Source of the DNA: Bacteroidota bacterium
GTDB taxonomy: Bacteria > Bacteroidota > Bacteroidia > Chitinophagales > Chitinophagaceae
DNA: 36,368 bases
Assembly (NCBI GenBank): GCA_013285915.1
Contig: JABDGS010000029.1
Location: 1 to 36,368, forward strand
Direction: 5' to 3'
The translations under genes and the position numbers were made by a program. Positions within the stretch are counted from its first letter, which is position 1. Each line of letters starts with the position of its first letter. Shown one piece after another: positions 16,007 through 23,511 of the stretch. Below the pieces are notes generated by a model. It saw nothing but the letters and a program-made list of their open reading frames with translations, searched no databases and was not told where the DNA came from.

Positions 16007-16323
16007 GCAACAGCCATATTGCTCATTTCAAATGCAGGGGCTGTTCTTTCAACCTGGTCAGCTATCAATGCTTTGGCAAATTCAAACTGTGCTTTATAAT
16101 TGCGGCCTTCTTCATGGGTAACAGCTGTAAAGCTTTTGTACAGGTTTTCCAGTTCCCTGAATACTTTTAATATCTGTGTTTTTTTATTGCCCTGTACATA
16201 CCGGTATTGTTGTACAAACTCGCGCATAAGGCTTAACAAAAACAGTCGCAATTCTATACAATCAGCAGGGCTGTTGTATTCTAAGTTTGCTATTCCAAGC
16301 TGGATCCTATTAATATGTTTCAT
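16003..16323 (-). CDS. Hypothetical helical protein, 106 residues
   Basis: I do not recognise this family. The sequence looks all-helical, with alternating hydrophobic and charged residues (ELRLFLLSLMREFVQQYRYVQ and FEFAKALIADQVE), no signal peptide and no membrane segment. It converges on the deacetylase-like gene and the ends overlap by four bases. Base composition resembles its neighbours. It probably is a real gene because the reading frame is intact and ends cleanly against the convergent gene. Confidence 0.6.
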   Translation of the reverse strand: MKHINRIQLGIANLEYNSPADCIELRLFLLSLMREFVQQYRYVQGNKKTQILKVFRELENLYKSFTAVTHEEGRNYKAQFEFAKALIADQVERTAPAFEMSNMAVA

Positions 16324-16441
16324 ACAAGCAGATTATGTTTTCATAAAAAACAAAAAGCTTACCATTATAAAACAAATGAAATTTCTTACTAAAAGCCCAT
16401 GTTATTTAAGAAAGTTGTGGCGTAATTTTCCCAACACCGCT

Positions 16442-16690
16442 TTATTTCTCCCTGAAACGGAATGAAATGTCCCTTATGCGCTCAGGAAAAATGTCGTTGC
16501 GATAAGCCAGTTCCTCAGGATATATTCTTATTGAGCCATTAGTAAGTCTTATCATATAATCACCGTAATCTGTAAGCGTGTGTTCCGTGTAAGTTCCCAT
16601 ATCCTTTTTTATAACACGAATTTTTGTAAGCAATACCTCAATTTCGGGCTGCCCATATTCTTTTACTTTCATTGTATTTACTTTGTTCAT
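16442..16690 (-). CDS. Hypothetical protein, 82 residues
   Basis: A small protein I cannot assign. The sequence (EIEVLLTKIRVIKKDM, GDYMIRLTNGSIRIYPEELAYRNDIFPERIRDISFRF) looks like a compact mixed alpha/beta domain without cysteines or membrane segments. A second in-frame ATG six codons downstream (16672) is an equally possible start. It is separated by 118 bases from the other minus-strand small gene and by 185 bases from the divergent TIM-barrel gene. Confidence 0.6.
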   Translation of the reverse strand: MNKVNTMKVKEYGQPEIEVLLTKIRVIKKDMGTYTEHTLTDYGDYMIRLTNGSIRIYPEELAYRNDIFPERIRDISFRFREK

Positions 16691-16875
16691 TTTACCCGCA
16701 AAATTTGTACCCTAACGGGTTGCCAGGGTGTGCAACAATAACGTTTTTGTAGCGTGCTAAGTATATTTTTAGTTATTTTTTACTTTGCCAAATTAACCGG
16801 GTGCGAAAATAAAGCAATACCTTTCATGCAGGGATTGCCCCAATTCTTCTTCTGACATTCTTTAAACTATCATAT
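16691..16875. other. Divergent intergenic region
   Basis: About 185 bases between the 82-residue minus-strand gene and the TIM-barrel gene, so both promoters should lie here. I found only imperfect matches to TAnnTTTG and no clear hairpin. Confidence 0.4.
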
Positions 16876-17763
16876 ATGATCTCAAGACGCTCGTTCATTA
16901 AAACAACTTCTTTTGCTTCAGCTGTAGTGTTAGCGGCCCCATCATTCGCAGCAATGCGTAAAAAAACTGATATAGGCCTGCAGCTTTATACCGTGCGGGA
17001 TGCTATGGGTAAAGACCCGGACGGCACACTTAGCAAGGTAGCAGCCATTGGTTACACAACGGTTGAGGGCGCTACTTATACCGGATCGGAAAAATTTTAT
17101 GGTATGGGCCCGAAAGAATTTGCTGCCTTATTAAAAACCAGTGGGTTATGGATGCCGAGCGCCCACTACCGGCTTGGTGAAGAAAAGACAAACGGAGAGG
17201 CAACGAAGGGCACGATGCTTAATGACTGGCAAAAGGCTGTAGACGATGCAGCAGCTGTAGGTATAAAATATATGGTTTGCGCCTGGCTTTCGCCAGCTGA
17301 GCGCGGCAGTCTTGACCATTATAAAGAACTGGCAGGCCATTTAAATACAGCGGGCGAAGCGTGCAAAAAGGCTGGTATACAAATGTGTTACCATAATCAC
17401 GATTTTGAATTTGAGAAGCAGGGTGATGTATACCCGTATGATGTTGTAATGGGTAACACAGACAAGGAACTGGTGAAGTTTGAAATGGACCTATATTGGG
17501 TTACCAAAGCCAACCAGGACCCTGTTGCACTGTTTGATAAATACCCAAAACGCTTTCCTTTACTGCATATGAAGGATATGGATAAAACGCCCAAAAAGTT
17601 TTTTACTGAGGTAGGCAACGGTGTTATTGATTTTAAAAAGATACTGGCCCAAAAAGAAAAGGCAGGCATGAAATACTTTTTTGTTGAGCAGGATGTTTGC
17701 CCAGGCAGCCCTTTTGACAGCATTAAAATAAGCCACGATTATATAAAAGCTAATTTGGTGTAA
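16876..17763 (+). CDS. Exported sugar phosphate isomerase/epimerase-family TIM-barrel protein
   Basis: 295 residues. The N-terminus MISRRSFIKTTSFASAVVLA has the twin-arginine signal pattern (RRSFIK), so export of the folded, metal-bound protein is expected. The body is an AP-endonuclease-2-like TIM barrel: GLQLYTVRDAM at strand 1, CYHNHDFEF with metal-type His and Glu, FEMDLYWVTKAN, LLHMKDMD and FVEQDV. This pattern is that of xylose-isomerase-like sugar epimerases common in Bacteroidota. The substrate is unknown. A bidirectional terminator follows after 17 bases. Confidence 0.88.
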   Translation: MISRRSFIKTTSFASAVVLAAPSFAAMRKKTDIGLQLYTVRDAMGKDPDGTLSKVAAIGYTTVEGATYTGSEKFYGMGPKEFAALLKTSGLWMPSAHYRLGEEKTNGEATKGTMLNDWQKAVDDAAAVGIKYMVCAWLSPAERGSLDHYKELAGHLNTAGEACKKAGIQMCYHNHDFEFEKQGDVYPYDVVMGNTDKELVKFEMDLYWVTKANQDPVALFDKYPKRFPLLHMKDMDKTPKKFFTEVGNGVIDFKKILAQKEKAGMKYFFVEQDVCPGSPFDSIKISHDYIKANLV

Positions 17764-17780
17764 ATAGCCTTCTACTGTTT

Positions 17781-17813
17781 AAAAAGCCCGCAGTAACAAG
17801 ACGCGGGCTTTTT
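17781..17813. terminator. Bidirectional intrinsic terminator
   Basis: AAAAAGCCCGC (17781-17791) pairs with GCGGGCTTTTT (17803-17813), an 11-bp stem with an 11-base loop. It has a T-run on each strand, and so can serve the TIM-barrel gene on plus and the SRPBCC gene on minus. Confidence 0.85.
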
Positions 17814-17886
17814 AATTGACATTAGTGGAACTTTTGGCGTTGCGTGATAGCGTTGAAGACTAAAGCAAAGTTTTGTGCTGATATGT

Positions 17887-18327
17887 TTAAGCAGGTGTGC
17901 CAACCTTTTCAGCTGCTATAAATTTGCGCAGGCTGTTATTTATATAACTACTCCATGCGTTTGAGCAGCCCCCAAAACATTCTAACGCCGGTGATAATCC
18001 GTAATGCGTAAAACGTACTTCTGTTTGGCCATCTTTTTCGGTAATATCAAAAACTATTTTTGTGCCCGTCCATTCTGTTTTGTCTTTAACAAAATTCAGC
18101 TGGCTTTCGGTTATAAGCCACACAACCTTTTTGCCGGGTATAACCTCGGTTAGTTTATGCTTGCTGTAATGGTGCGGCTTATGGGTGTATGTAAACTCAT
18201 CATTTAATTTTTCTGTGTTGCCTTCAATGTCCCCGTGCCACCATGCGCGCACGTTATTAATGGCGTTAAAGGCTTCCATTGGTGTTGCACCTGTTAAAAA
18301 TGCTGTGGTAAAATCCTGGCTTTGCAT
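17887..18327 (-). CDS. SRPBCC/AHSA1-type domain protein (copy 2)
   Basis: 146 residues of the START/AHSA1-like fold. It has the opening strand FTTAFLTGATPMEAFNAINNVRAWW, then PGKKVVWLI, TKIVFDITEKDGQTEVRFTHYGL and a long C-terminal helix. Such proteins bind hydrophobic ligands; many are of unknown role. It is a clear paralogue of the gene just upstream (18386-18835): about half of the residues agree by eye over most of the length. The pair probably arose by tandem duplication and is separated by 58 bases. Confidence 0.87.
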   Translation of the reverse strand: MQSQDFTTAFLTGATPMEAFNAINNVRAWWHGDIEGNTEKLNDEFTYTHKPHHYSKHKLTEVIPGKKVVWLITESQLNFVKDKTEWTGTKIVFDITEKDGQTEVRFTHYGLSPALECFGGCSNAWSSYINNSLRKFIAAEKVGTPA

Positions 18328-18385
18328 ATATGTAATTTTTAAGTTTTAATTTGACTAAAGAAACAATCGTGTTTAAATATGTTGG

Positions 18386-18835
18386 TTAGCTTTCTTTCGG
18401 GTTAGGCTGGCCTTTTCCAACAACTATTAAGTTGCGCAGACTGGTTTTTATATATTTACTCCAGGCATCATGGCAAATGTTGTAGCATTCATAAGCGGGC
18501 GTAAGGCCCTGGTGCGTAAACTGCACCTTTGTTTCGCCGTCTTCTTCAGTAATATCAAAAATAATTTTGGTGCCTACCCACTCGCTGTCGTCCTTAATAA
18601 AATTAAAATGGTTGTTTAGCACCAACCAGGCTGCTTTTTTGCCGGGCACCAGTTCCACCAATTTCATGGTGCAAGTGTGCACATCTTTGTAGTGGTAGTA
18701 AAATTCTTCCCCCAGCGTACGGGTATTGCCTTTAATTTCTTCTGACCACCAAGCGCGCACGTTTGTGATGGCATTAAATGCCTCTGTTGGTGGGTTATCT
18801 ACCAAAAATGAGGCGGTAAAATCTTTATTATCCAT
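18386..18835 (-). CDS. SRPBCC/AHSA1-type domain protein (copy 1)
   Basis: 149 residues from the ATG at 18835 (MDNKDFTASFLVDN), chosen because its paralogue starts at the matching point; a frame extending to 18937 would add 34 residues lacking in the paralogue. The domain shows NAITNVRAWW, ELVPGKKAAWLV, GTKIIFDITEEDGETKVQFTHQGL and a C-terminal helix. A hydrophobic-ligand-binding fold is expected; ligand and function are unknown. It is divergent from the GlxA/AraC-type regulator, a layout that often means control by that regulator. Confidence 0.87.
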   Translation of the reverse strand: MDNKDFTASFLVDNPPTEAFNAITNVRAWWSEEIKGNTRTLGEEFYYHYKDVHTCTMKLVELVPGKKAAWLVLNNHFNFIKDDSEWVGTKIIFDITEEDGETKVQFTHQGLTPAYECYNICHDAWSKYIKTSLRNLIVVGKGQPNPKES

Positions 18836-18924
18836 ACTTATAATTTTTTGGTGTATTGTATCACAGCCCAAAATTAGCAGCCTTATTTGTAACCGAAGAG
18901 GTGTAAAATAGACATTATGATGGG

Positions 18925-18955
18925 TTGATTTAGACAAAGCCTTTCTCTATTTTTG
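18925..18955 (+). promoter_or_regulatory. Bacteroidota-type promoter of the GlxA-like regulator
   Basis: TTG (18925-18927) and TATTTTTG (18948-18955) are separated by 20 bases, matching the -33 TTG / -7 TAnnTTTG pattern. Transcription would start near 18960, upstream of the ATG at 18971. This rules against the TTG start at 18953, which lies inside the -7 box. Confidence 0.65.
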
Positions 18956-18970
18956 CCTAAAGTTTTTGCT

Positions 18971-19948
18971 ATGAGGCATCTTACCATACTCGTGCCTGAC
19001 GGGCCCAATAACCTTAGCAGCATTGTGGGCAGCTATAAAATATTTACCCGCGCCAATGAGTATTACAGGCAAAACGGAAGGAAGGAATTATTTACGATAC
19101 AATTAGCCGGCATATCTGAAACCGTTGAGTTTTATGATGGGTTGTTTAGCGTAAAGCCACACACGCATATTGCGTCCATCACAAAAACCGATCTTGTTAT
19201 TATCCCGTCGCTAAACCATAATTACGAAAAAGCAATGAGCGGCAACAAGGCGCTAATTGCCTGGATAGAGGACCAATATAAAAATGGCGCGGAGATAGCG
19301 AGCATTTGCACCGGGGCATTTTTATTGGCTTCAACAGGCTTGCTTAATGGCAAATCCTGCTCAACACACTGGTCAGTTGCAAATGATTTCAGGAATACAT
19401 TTCCTGACGTGCGCCTGCAACCCGACAGGCTTATTACTGATGAAAACGGCATATACACCAATGGCGGGGCTTACTCATTTCTCAACCTCATTATCTATCT
19501 TATTGAGAAATATTATGGCAGGCAAACGGCCATCTTCTGCTCAAAAGTTTTTCAAATTGAGATGGACAGGCAAAGCCAATCGTCTTTTATCATTTTCAAA
19601 GGGCAGAAGCAACATAGCGACGATATAGTGAAGGAAGCCCAGGATTACATTGAGCATAACGCAAGCGAAAAAATATCTGTCGAGCACCTTTCTGCAAAAT
19701 TCGCGGTGGGCAGGCGCAATTTTGACCGCCGGTTTATAAAAGCCACCGGCAATACACCAATTGAATACCTTCAACGGGTAAAAATTGAAAATGCCAAACG
19801 GGCATTTGAAACAACCCGCAAAACCATTAATGAAGTGATGTACGAGGTTGGCTATGCTGACGTAAAAGCATTTCGCGAAGTTTTTAGAAGAATAACCGGC
19901 ATGTCGCCGCTTGAATACAGGAACCGGTACAATAAAGATGCAGCGTAA
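18971..19948 (+). CDS. GlxA-family transcriptional regulator (DJ-1/PfpI plus AraC HTH)
   Basis: 325 residues from the ATG at 18971. The N-terminal half is a class-I-amidotransferase/DJ-1-like domain with the elbow cysteine in IASICTGAFLLASTG (Cys113) and THWSVANDF. The C-terminal hundred residues are an AraC-type double helix-turn-helix (ISVEHLSAKFAVGRRNFDRRF and INEVMYEVGYADVKAFREVFRRITGMSPLEYRNRY). Such proteins are usually one-component activators. The divergent SRPBCC genes are the nearest candidate targets. The effector is unknown. Confidence 0.92.
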   Translation: MRHLTILVPDGPNNLSSIVGSYKIFTRANEYYRQNGRKELFTIQLAGISETVEFYDGLFSVKPHTHIASITKTDLVIIPSLNHNYEKAMSGNKALIAWIEDQYKNGAEIASICTGAFLLASTGLLNGKSCSTHWSVANDFRNTFPDVRLQPDRLITDENGIYTNGGAYSFLNLIIYLIEKYYGRQTAIFCSKVFQIEMDRQSQSSFIIFKGQKQHSDDIVKEAQDYIEHNASEKISVEHLSAKFAVGRRNFDRRFIKATGNTPIEYLQRVKIENAKRAFETTRKTINEVMYEVGYADVKAFREVFRRITGMSPLEYRNRYNKDAA

Positions 19949-20068
19949 GTTTGTTTGGATTTAATAAAGCCGCCGGGGTAACACGGGGTTTGCTGTAATT
20001 TCCCGGTATTGATTTAGGCTTATCTATTGTTTTTCCAAGTAATAAAAATGGGTAATGAGGTAAATAAA

Positions 20069-20101
20069 ATAAATATTTATTGTTTTTCGATAAATATTTA
20101 T
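20069..20101. promoter_or_regulatory. Twin identical 12-bp palindromes, likely operator
   Basis: The self-complementary sequence ATAAATATTTAT occurs at 20069-20080 and again at 20090-20101, exactly 21 bp apart (about two helical turns). The first overlaps the -33 TTG and the second ends one base before the -7 box of the DUF2975 promoter. A repressor dimer bound at each site would block RNA polymerase. The small HTH protein of the same operon is the obvious candidate. Confidence 0.6.
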
Positions 20102-20110
20102 TTATATTTG
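20080..20110 (+). promoter_or_regulatory. Promoter of the DUF2975/HTH operon
   Basis: TTG (20080-20082) and TATATTTG (20103-20110) with 20 bases between them fit the Bacteroidota housekeeping promoter. The start of transcription should fall near 20116, leaving a leader of about 23 bases. Confidence 0.7.
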
Positions 20111-20138
20111 CATCGTCAAATTTAAAACTCAAAAAATT

Positions 20139-20687
20139 ATGGAAATTACAACCAAACAAATTCTTAAAATACTATATGTTCTTTCGTGGATCATATTTGT
20201 AGGCGTATGTGTTGAAGCCGGCGGCTTTATATTCAATACCTTTTTTACCCTGGTCATAAACAATGTTGATGCTAAACATTTTTGGCCGGGCATTGATTTC
20301 TCAAGTCTTTACCGGTATGATCCGGGGTACTTTTTTGCCGAGACATTATCGATGATCATTGTTGCAGTTATGAGGGCATTGATATTTTACCTGATCATAA
20401 AAGTGCTGCACGATAAAAAACTAAATATGGCCCAACCTTTTAATAGCGAAGTGGGCCGTTTTATTTTTGCATTATCATACCTGTCTTTAGGTACCGGCTT
20501 GTTCTCCTGGTGGGGTGTTAAATATGCCGGCTGGCTTAGTACGAAAGGGGTTACAATGCCAGATATACAAAATATGCGCCTGGGCGGGGCCGATGTTTGG
20601 CTGTTTATGGGTGTTGTACTTTTTGTGATTGCACAAATTTTTAAGAGAGGGATCGAAATTCAAAGAGAAAACGAGTTAACTATCTAA
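20139..20687 (+). CDS. DUF2975 family membrane protein
   Basis: 182 residues with four predicted membrane segments: near 8-38 (LKILYVLSWIIFVGVCVEAGGFIF), 70-90 (SMIIVAVMRALIFYLIIKVL), 107-128 and 153-168 (ADVWLFMGVVLFVIAQIF). The short cytoplasmic end KRGIEIQRENELTI is typical of DUF2975 proteins, which are nearly always encoded beside a small YozG-like HTH regulator, as here. The function of the family is unknown. Its stop lies two bases before the regulator's start, so the two are one transcription unit under the promoter with twin palindromes. Confidence 0.9.
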   Translation: MEITTKQILKILYVLSWIIFVGVCVEAGGFIFNTFFTLVINNVDAKHFWPGIDFSSLYRYDPGYFFAETLSMIIVAVMRALIFYLIIKVLHDKKLNMAQPFNSEVGRFIFALSYLSLGTGLFSWWGVKYAGWLSTKGVTMPDIQNMRLGGADVWLFMGVVLFVIAQIFKRGIEIQRENELTI

Positions 20688-20689
20688 TT

Positions 20690-20923
20690 ATGCCGATCGT
20701 AGTAAACCTTGATGTGATGATGGCCAAACGAAAAATGTCGTTAAATGAACTTTCAGAAAAGGTGGACCTGACATTGGCCAACCTTTCTATACTCAAAACC
20801 GGGAAGGCAAAAGCAATCCGTTTTAGTACACTCGAAGCTATTTGCACAGCGCTAAACTGCCAGCCCGGAGATTTGCTGGAGTATTCAAAGCATGATTCAT
20901 CAAATAACGATATAGAGCTTTAA
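20690..20923 (+). CDS. YozG-like Cro/CI-type HTH transcriptional regulator
   Basis: 77 residues, essentially a single helix-turn-helix domain: VVNLDVMMAKRKMSLNELSEKVDLTLANLSILKTGKAKAIRFSTLEAICTALNCQPGDLLEY. The sequence matches the small XRE/YozG-like regulators that accompany DUF2975 membrane proteins. It probably represses its own operon through the duplicated palindrome in the promoter. A short acidic tail follows the HTH. A terminator hairpin lies 21 bases after the stop. Confidence 0.92.
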   Translation: MPIVVNLDVMMAKRKMSLNELSEKVDLTLANLSILKTGKAKAIRFSTLEAICTALNCQPGDLLEYSKHDSSNNDIEL

Positions 20924-20944
20924 ACGACCTGGTCTGCAGAATGA

Positions 20945-20969
20945 AAAAGCCACCTTTTTGGTGGCTTTT
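20945..20969. terminator. Bidirectional terminator between the HTH gene and the tRNA
   Basis: AAAAGCCACC (20945-20954) pairs with GGTGGCTTTT (20960-20969), a 10-bp stem with a loop of five T. Each strand has a T-run, so it can end the HTH operon and the tRNA transcript. Confidence 0.85.
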
Positions 20970-20973
20970 AACG

Positions 20974-21047
20974 TGACCCCCCTGGGGCTCGAACCCAGGA
21001 CCTACTGATTAAGAGTCAGTAGCTCTAACCAACTGAGCTAGGGAGTC
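20974..21047 (-). tRNA. tRNA-Lys (anticodon CTT)
   Basis: On the minus strand a 74-base cloverleaf can be drawn: acceptor GACTCCC/GGGGGTC with discriminator A, D arm GCTC...GAGC, anticodon arm ACTGA-CTCTTAA-TCAGT with CTT at positions 34-36, and T arm CTGGG-TTCGAGC-CCCAG. The CTT anticodon reads AAG (lysine). CCA is not encoded. The only blemish is one T-G pair in the acceptor stem. Confidence 0.95.
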
Positions 21048-21128
21048 ATTATATGGCTTAAATGCCAAATAACGGGGTGCAAAAATAAGGGAAACTGCGG
21101 TATGTAATGCACATTTTTACAGTTAGCA

Positions 21129-21136
21129 TATATTTG
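21129..21136 (+). promoter_or_regulatory. -7 box six bases before the comB-like start
   Basis: TATATTTG matches TAnnTTTG, with only six bases before the ATG at 21143. Transcription would begin at or next to the start codon, giving a nearly leaderless mRNA. No good -33 TTG is seen. Confidence 0.45.
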
Positions 21137-21142
21137 CCGCCT

Positions 21143-21865
21143 ATGAGCCAAAAGCCAGTACTGCATACCCTGCTCTCGCCACGTTTGATAGACTTGTATG
21201 ATGCTGCCAACAGCATCGTGGTTATTATTGATGTTTTTCGCGCTACGTCAACCATTACAACGGCCTTATACAACGGTGCACAAAAGGTTATACCAGTAGC
21301 CAGCGTTGACGATTGTATAAGTATCGGTAAAAGCCTGCAGGCCATAACAGCGGGCGAGCGCGACGGCAAGATTATACCTGGGCTGCAATATGGCAATTCG
21401 CCGGCAGAATACCCCCGGAGTTTTATTGAAGGTAAAACGCTGGTTTTAACCACAACCAACGGCACCAGGCTCCTGCATATGGCCCTTGATAACGGAGCAG
21501 ATGAAGTTATAACTGGTTCATTCCCTAATCTTTCCGCCGTGTGTAATCATCTTATACAAAAAGGCAAAAATGTTATATTGGGTTGCTCTGCCTGGAAAGA
21601 CCGGTTTAATCTTGAAGACACTTTATTTGCCGGAGCAGTAATAAACCATATTAAAGACCATTTTACCATTCACTGCGACAGCAGCCTTATGGCAGAAGAT
21701 ATGTATGTGCTGCATAAAAATGATATGTACAGCTTTATACAAAAGACCACCCACTGGCACAGGCTTGCGGCATATGGTTTAGAAAAAGACCTGCAATATT
21801 GCGTAACGCCCGATGTTGCGAATGTACTACCTCTTTATAAAGAGGGTGCATTGATACGAGGGTAA
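21143..21865 (+). CDS. 2-phosphosulfolactate phosphatase family protein (ComB-like)
   Basis: 240 residues from the ATG at 21143; the upstream ATG at 21107 adds 12 residues that overlap the promoter box. The ComB family pattern is clear: VVIIDVFRATSTITTAL, AGERDGKIIPGLQYGNSPAEY, LVLTTTNGTRLLHMA, VILGCSAWKDRFNLEDTLFAGAVI. Magnesium-dependent ComB removes phosphate from 2-phosphosulfolactate in coenzyme M synthesis. Bacteroidota do not make that coenzyme. A role in making sulfolactate or cysteate for sulfonolipids is possible, but that is inference. It stands alone between the tRNA and a convergent operon. Confidence 0.9.
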   Translation: MSQKPVLHTLLSPRLIDLYDAANSIVVIIDVFRATSTITTALYNGAQKVIPVASVDDCISIGKSLQAITAGERDGKIIPGLQYGNSPAEYPRSFIEGKTLVLTTTNGTRLLHMALDNGADEVITGSFPNLSAVCNHLIQKGKNVILGCSAWKDRFNLEDTLFAGAVINHIKDHFTIHCDSSLMAEDMYVLHKNDMYSFIQKTTHWHRLAAYGLEKDLQYCVTPDVANVLPLYKEGALIRG

Positions 21866-21885
21866 AGTATATATTTTGCATTACG

Positions 21886-22611
21886 CTATTTTACTTCAAA
21901 CCGCACTGTAAGCATTTCCTCAATTTTATATTGTGCCTGCAATGTGTTGGGCAAGATGGTTGTATGCCAACCGGGTACAACAGAAGTAACCCAATCTTCG
22001 CTGCTTAAGGGCGGATATGCTGTCCAGCCTCTTTCTTCATTTTTGGCAGTTTCTTTTACTTGTGTAACATTGCCCAATTGCAGCCCTCCTAAAACCGCAA
22101 GCGCATTGGCTTTTTGTTTTGCCACCTGCATAATACGCTGCCACAGTTTTTGCATATAAACATCTTCCCCGGCCGCTTTGCGCGATACAACATAGCCATA
22201 CCATGTTGCGTTATTCTTAATAAGGCTGTACAATATTGCAAGTGAATCCTGTGATGAAACGTTCACCTGCAGATAGTAGGGTGTTGTTTCATCAATTTTA
22301 TTATAGCTGACTTCATTATTCTCTCCGTATATGGCAAACCCTTTTTGGCTAAGTATATTTCTCAGGGAATCTATCCGTTGTTTCTGTTTACCAGATTCTT
22401 TTGCCTTAATCTTTTCATAATCAAGACTGCCCATTTTTTTACTTTCAAAATCAAAATTGTTTTCCTGTGGCTTGGCTACAATACCATAAATAAACCTATC
22501 AGGCGTTATCATCATTGTATCACTTACGATCACTTCTACAAATTTTTCCTGGCAATTTGCTGTGATGGATGCCAGCAGACATAACACTGGTAAAATAAAT
22601 TTGAGTTTCAC
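21886..22611 (-). CDS. Exported SIMPL-domain-like (DUF541-like) protein
   Basis: 241 residues with a GTG start and a cleavable-looking signal peptide (MKLKFILPVLCLLASITANC; no good lipobox, so secretion rather than lipidation is more likely). The body has the SIMPL-like order: FVEVIVSDTMMITPDRFIYGI, a KIDETTPYYLQVNV strand, LIKNNATWYGY, then the helix QRIMQVAKQKANALAVLGG followed by QLGNVTQVKE and a C-terminal strand MLTVRFEVK. Function unknown. It is the last gene of a tight minus-strand run and starts 14 bases after the transporter gene. Confidence 0.68.
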   Translation of the reverse strand: MKLKFILPVLCLLASITANCQEKFVEVIVSDTMMITPDRFIYGIVAKPQENNFDFESKKMGSLDYEKIKAKESGKQKQRIDSLRNILSQKGFAIYGENNEVSYNKIDETTPYYLQVNVSSQDSLAILYSLIKNNATWYGYVVSRKAAGEDVYMQKLWQRIMQVAKQKANALAVLGGLQLGNVTQVKETAKNEERGWTAYPPLSSEDWVTSVVPGWHTTILPNTLQAQYKIEEMLTVRFEVK

Positions 22612-22625
22612 GACAAAGGGTTTTA

Positions 22626-23507
22626 TTATTCAATTTGCTCTTTTCTTAAGCTGTAATTTACCAAATACACGCCGATTAGTGTAATAACAGAACCAATGAG
22701 CAAATTGATTGTAAGGGCCTCATGCAGCAACTCGGCACCTGCAAGCATAGCCACTATAGGATTTATATAAGCGTAAATTGATGCCACAGCAGCAGGCAGG
22801 TGCTTTAGAGTATATATAAACGCCATCATAGTTAATATAGAACCTATAACAGAAAGAAAGCTCAAATCTTCCCATACGGTAAACGGTATTTTGGCAAATG
22901 ATTCTGTGTTGCCGGTAGCCAGCGCTAAAATAAATATCATTATGCTGCCTAAAAACATTTGCCAGCCTACGGCATAGTAAGGGTCCATAGCAAATTTATT
23001 GCGCGCTACCAGCAGGCTGCCAAGGCTCCAGCCCAACACGCCTATAAAACAAATAACTACGCCAAACATGTATCCGTCCGGGTGCGGGCCAAAGGCATTT
23101 TCGTATAGCACAAACACAACACCCACAATACCCACCAGCAACCCTATAAAAGTAAGCCTGTTTCCGTCTGACTTTTTATATAGCAGAAAATCGAGCAGCA
23201 CCATACAGATGGGGTACAGCGCAGTAATAAGTGCACCAAGCCCGCTTGATATATAATGCACACTCCATGTGCCCATGCCGTTATTTAGAAAAAACATAAA
23301 AAAGGCTACCATCAGCAACCATTTAAACTGTTGCCAGGTAGGCATTTTGGCACCCTTTATAAAATAAAAACCCAGTACCAGGCTGCCCGCCATAAACTGG
23401 CGCAGGTACGATACCTGGAGTCCCGGTATGCGCTGCGCGCCGTAGCGGCTGCCTACCCAGGTAGTACCCCATACTATGCAGGTTACGGCAAGGCACAGGT
23501 AAGCAAT
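22626..23507 (-). CDS. DMT-family (EamA) transporter with unclear start
   Basis: Inner-membrane permease of the drug/metabolite superfamily. The first ATG (23393) gives 255 residues, which lack the first membrane helix. Upstream of it the same frame continues with typical EamA sequence (IAYLCLAVTCIVWGTTWVG, including the conserved WGTTWV) up to the stop codon of the preceding gene. No ATG, GTG or TTG lies in that stretch. An ATT at 23507, four bases after the preceding stop, would give 293 residues, the usual size. Ten helices in two repeats are visible. Either a rare start codon is used or the start has been lost. Substrate unknown. Confidence 0.8.
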   Translation of the reverse strand: MAYLCLAVTCIVWGTTWVGSRYGAQRIPGLQVSYLRQFMAGSLVLGFYFIKGAKMPTWQQFKWLLMVAFFMFFLNNGMGTWSVHYISSGLGALITALYPICMVLLDFLLYKKSDGNRLTFIGLLVGIVGVVFVLYENAFGPHPDGYMFGVVICFIGVLGWSLGSLLVARNKFAMDPYYAVGWQMFLGSIMIFILALATGNTESFAKIPFTVWEDLSFLSVIGSILTMMAFIYTLKHLPAAVASIYAYINPIVAMLAGAELLHEALTINLLIGSVITLIGVYLVNYSLRKEQIE

Positions 23508-23511
23508 TTTT

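Noticed and set aside
18836-18937. Longer start for the first SRPBCC gene
   Set aside because: The paralogue starts at the position matching the ATG at 18835, and the added residues lack any match.
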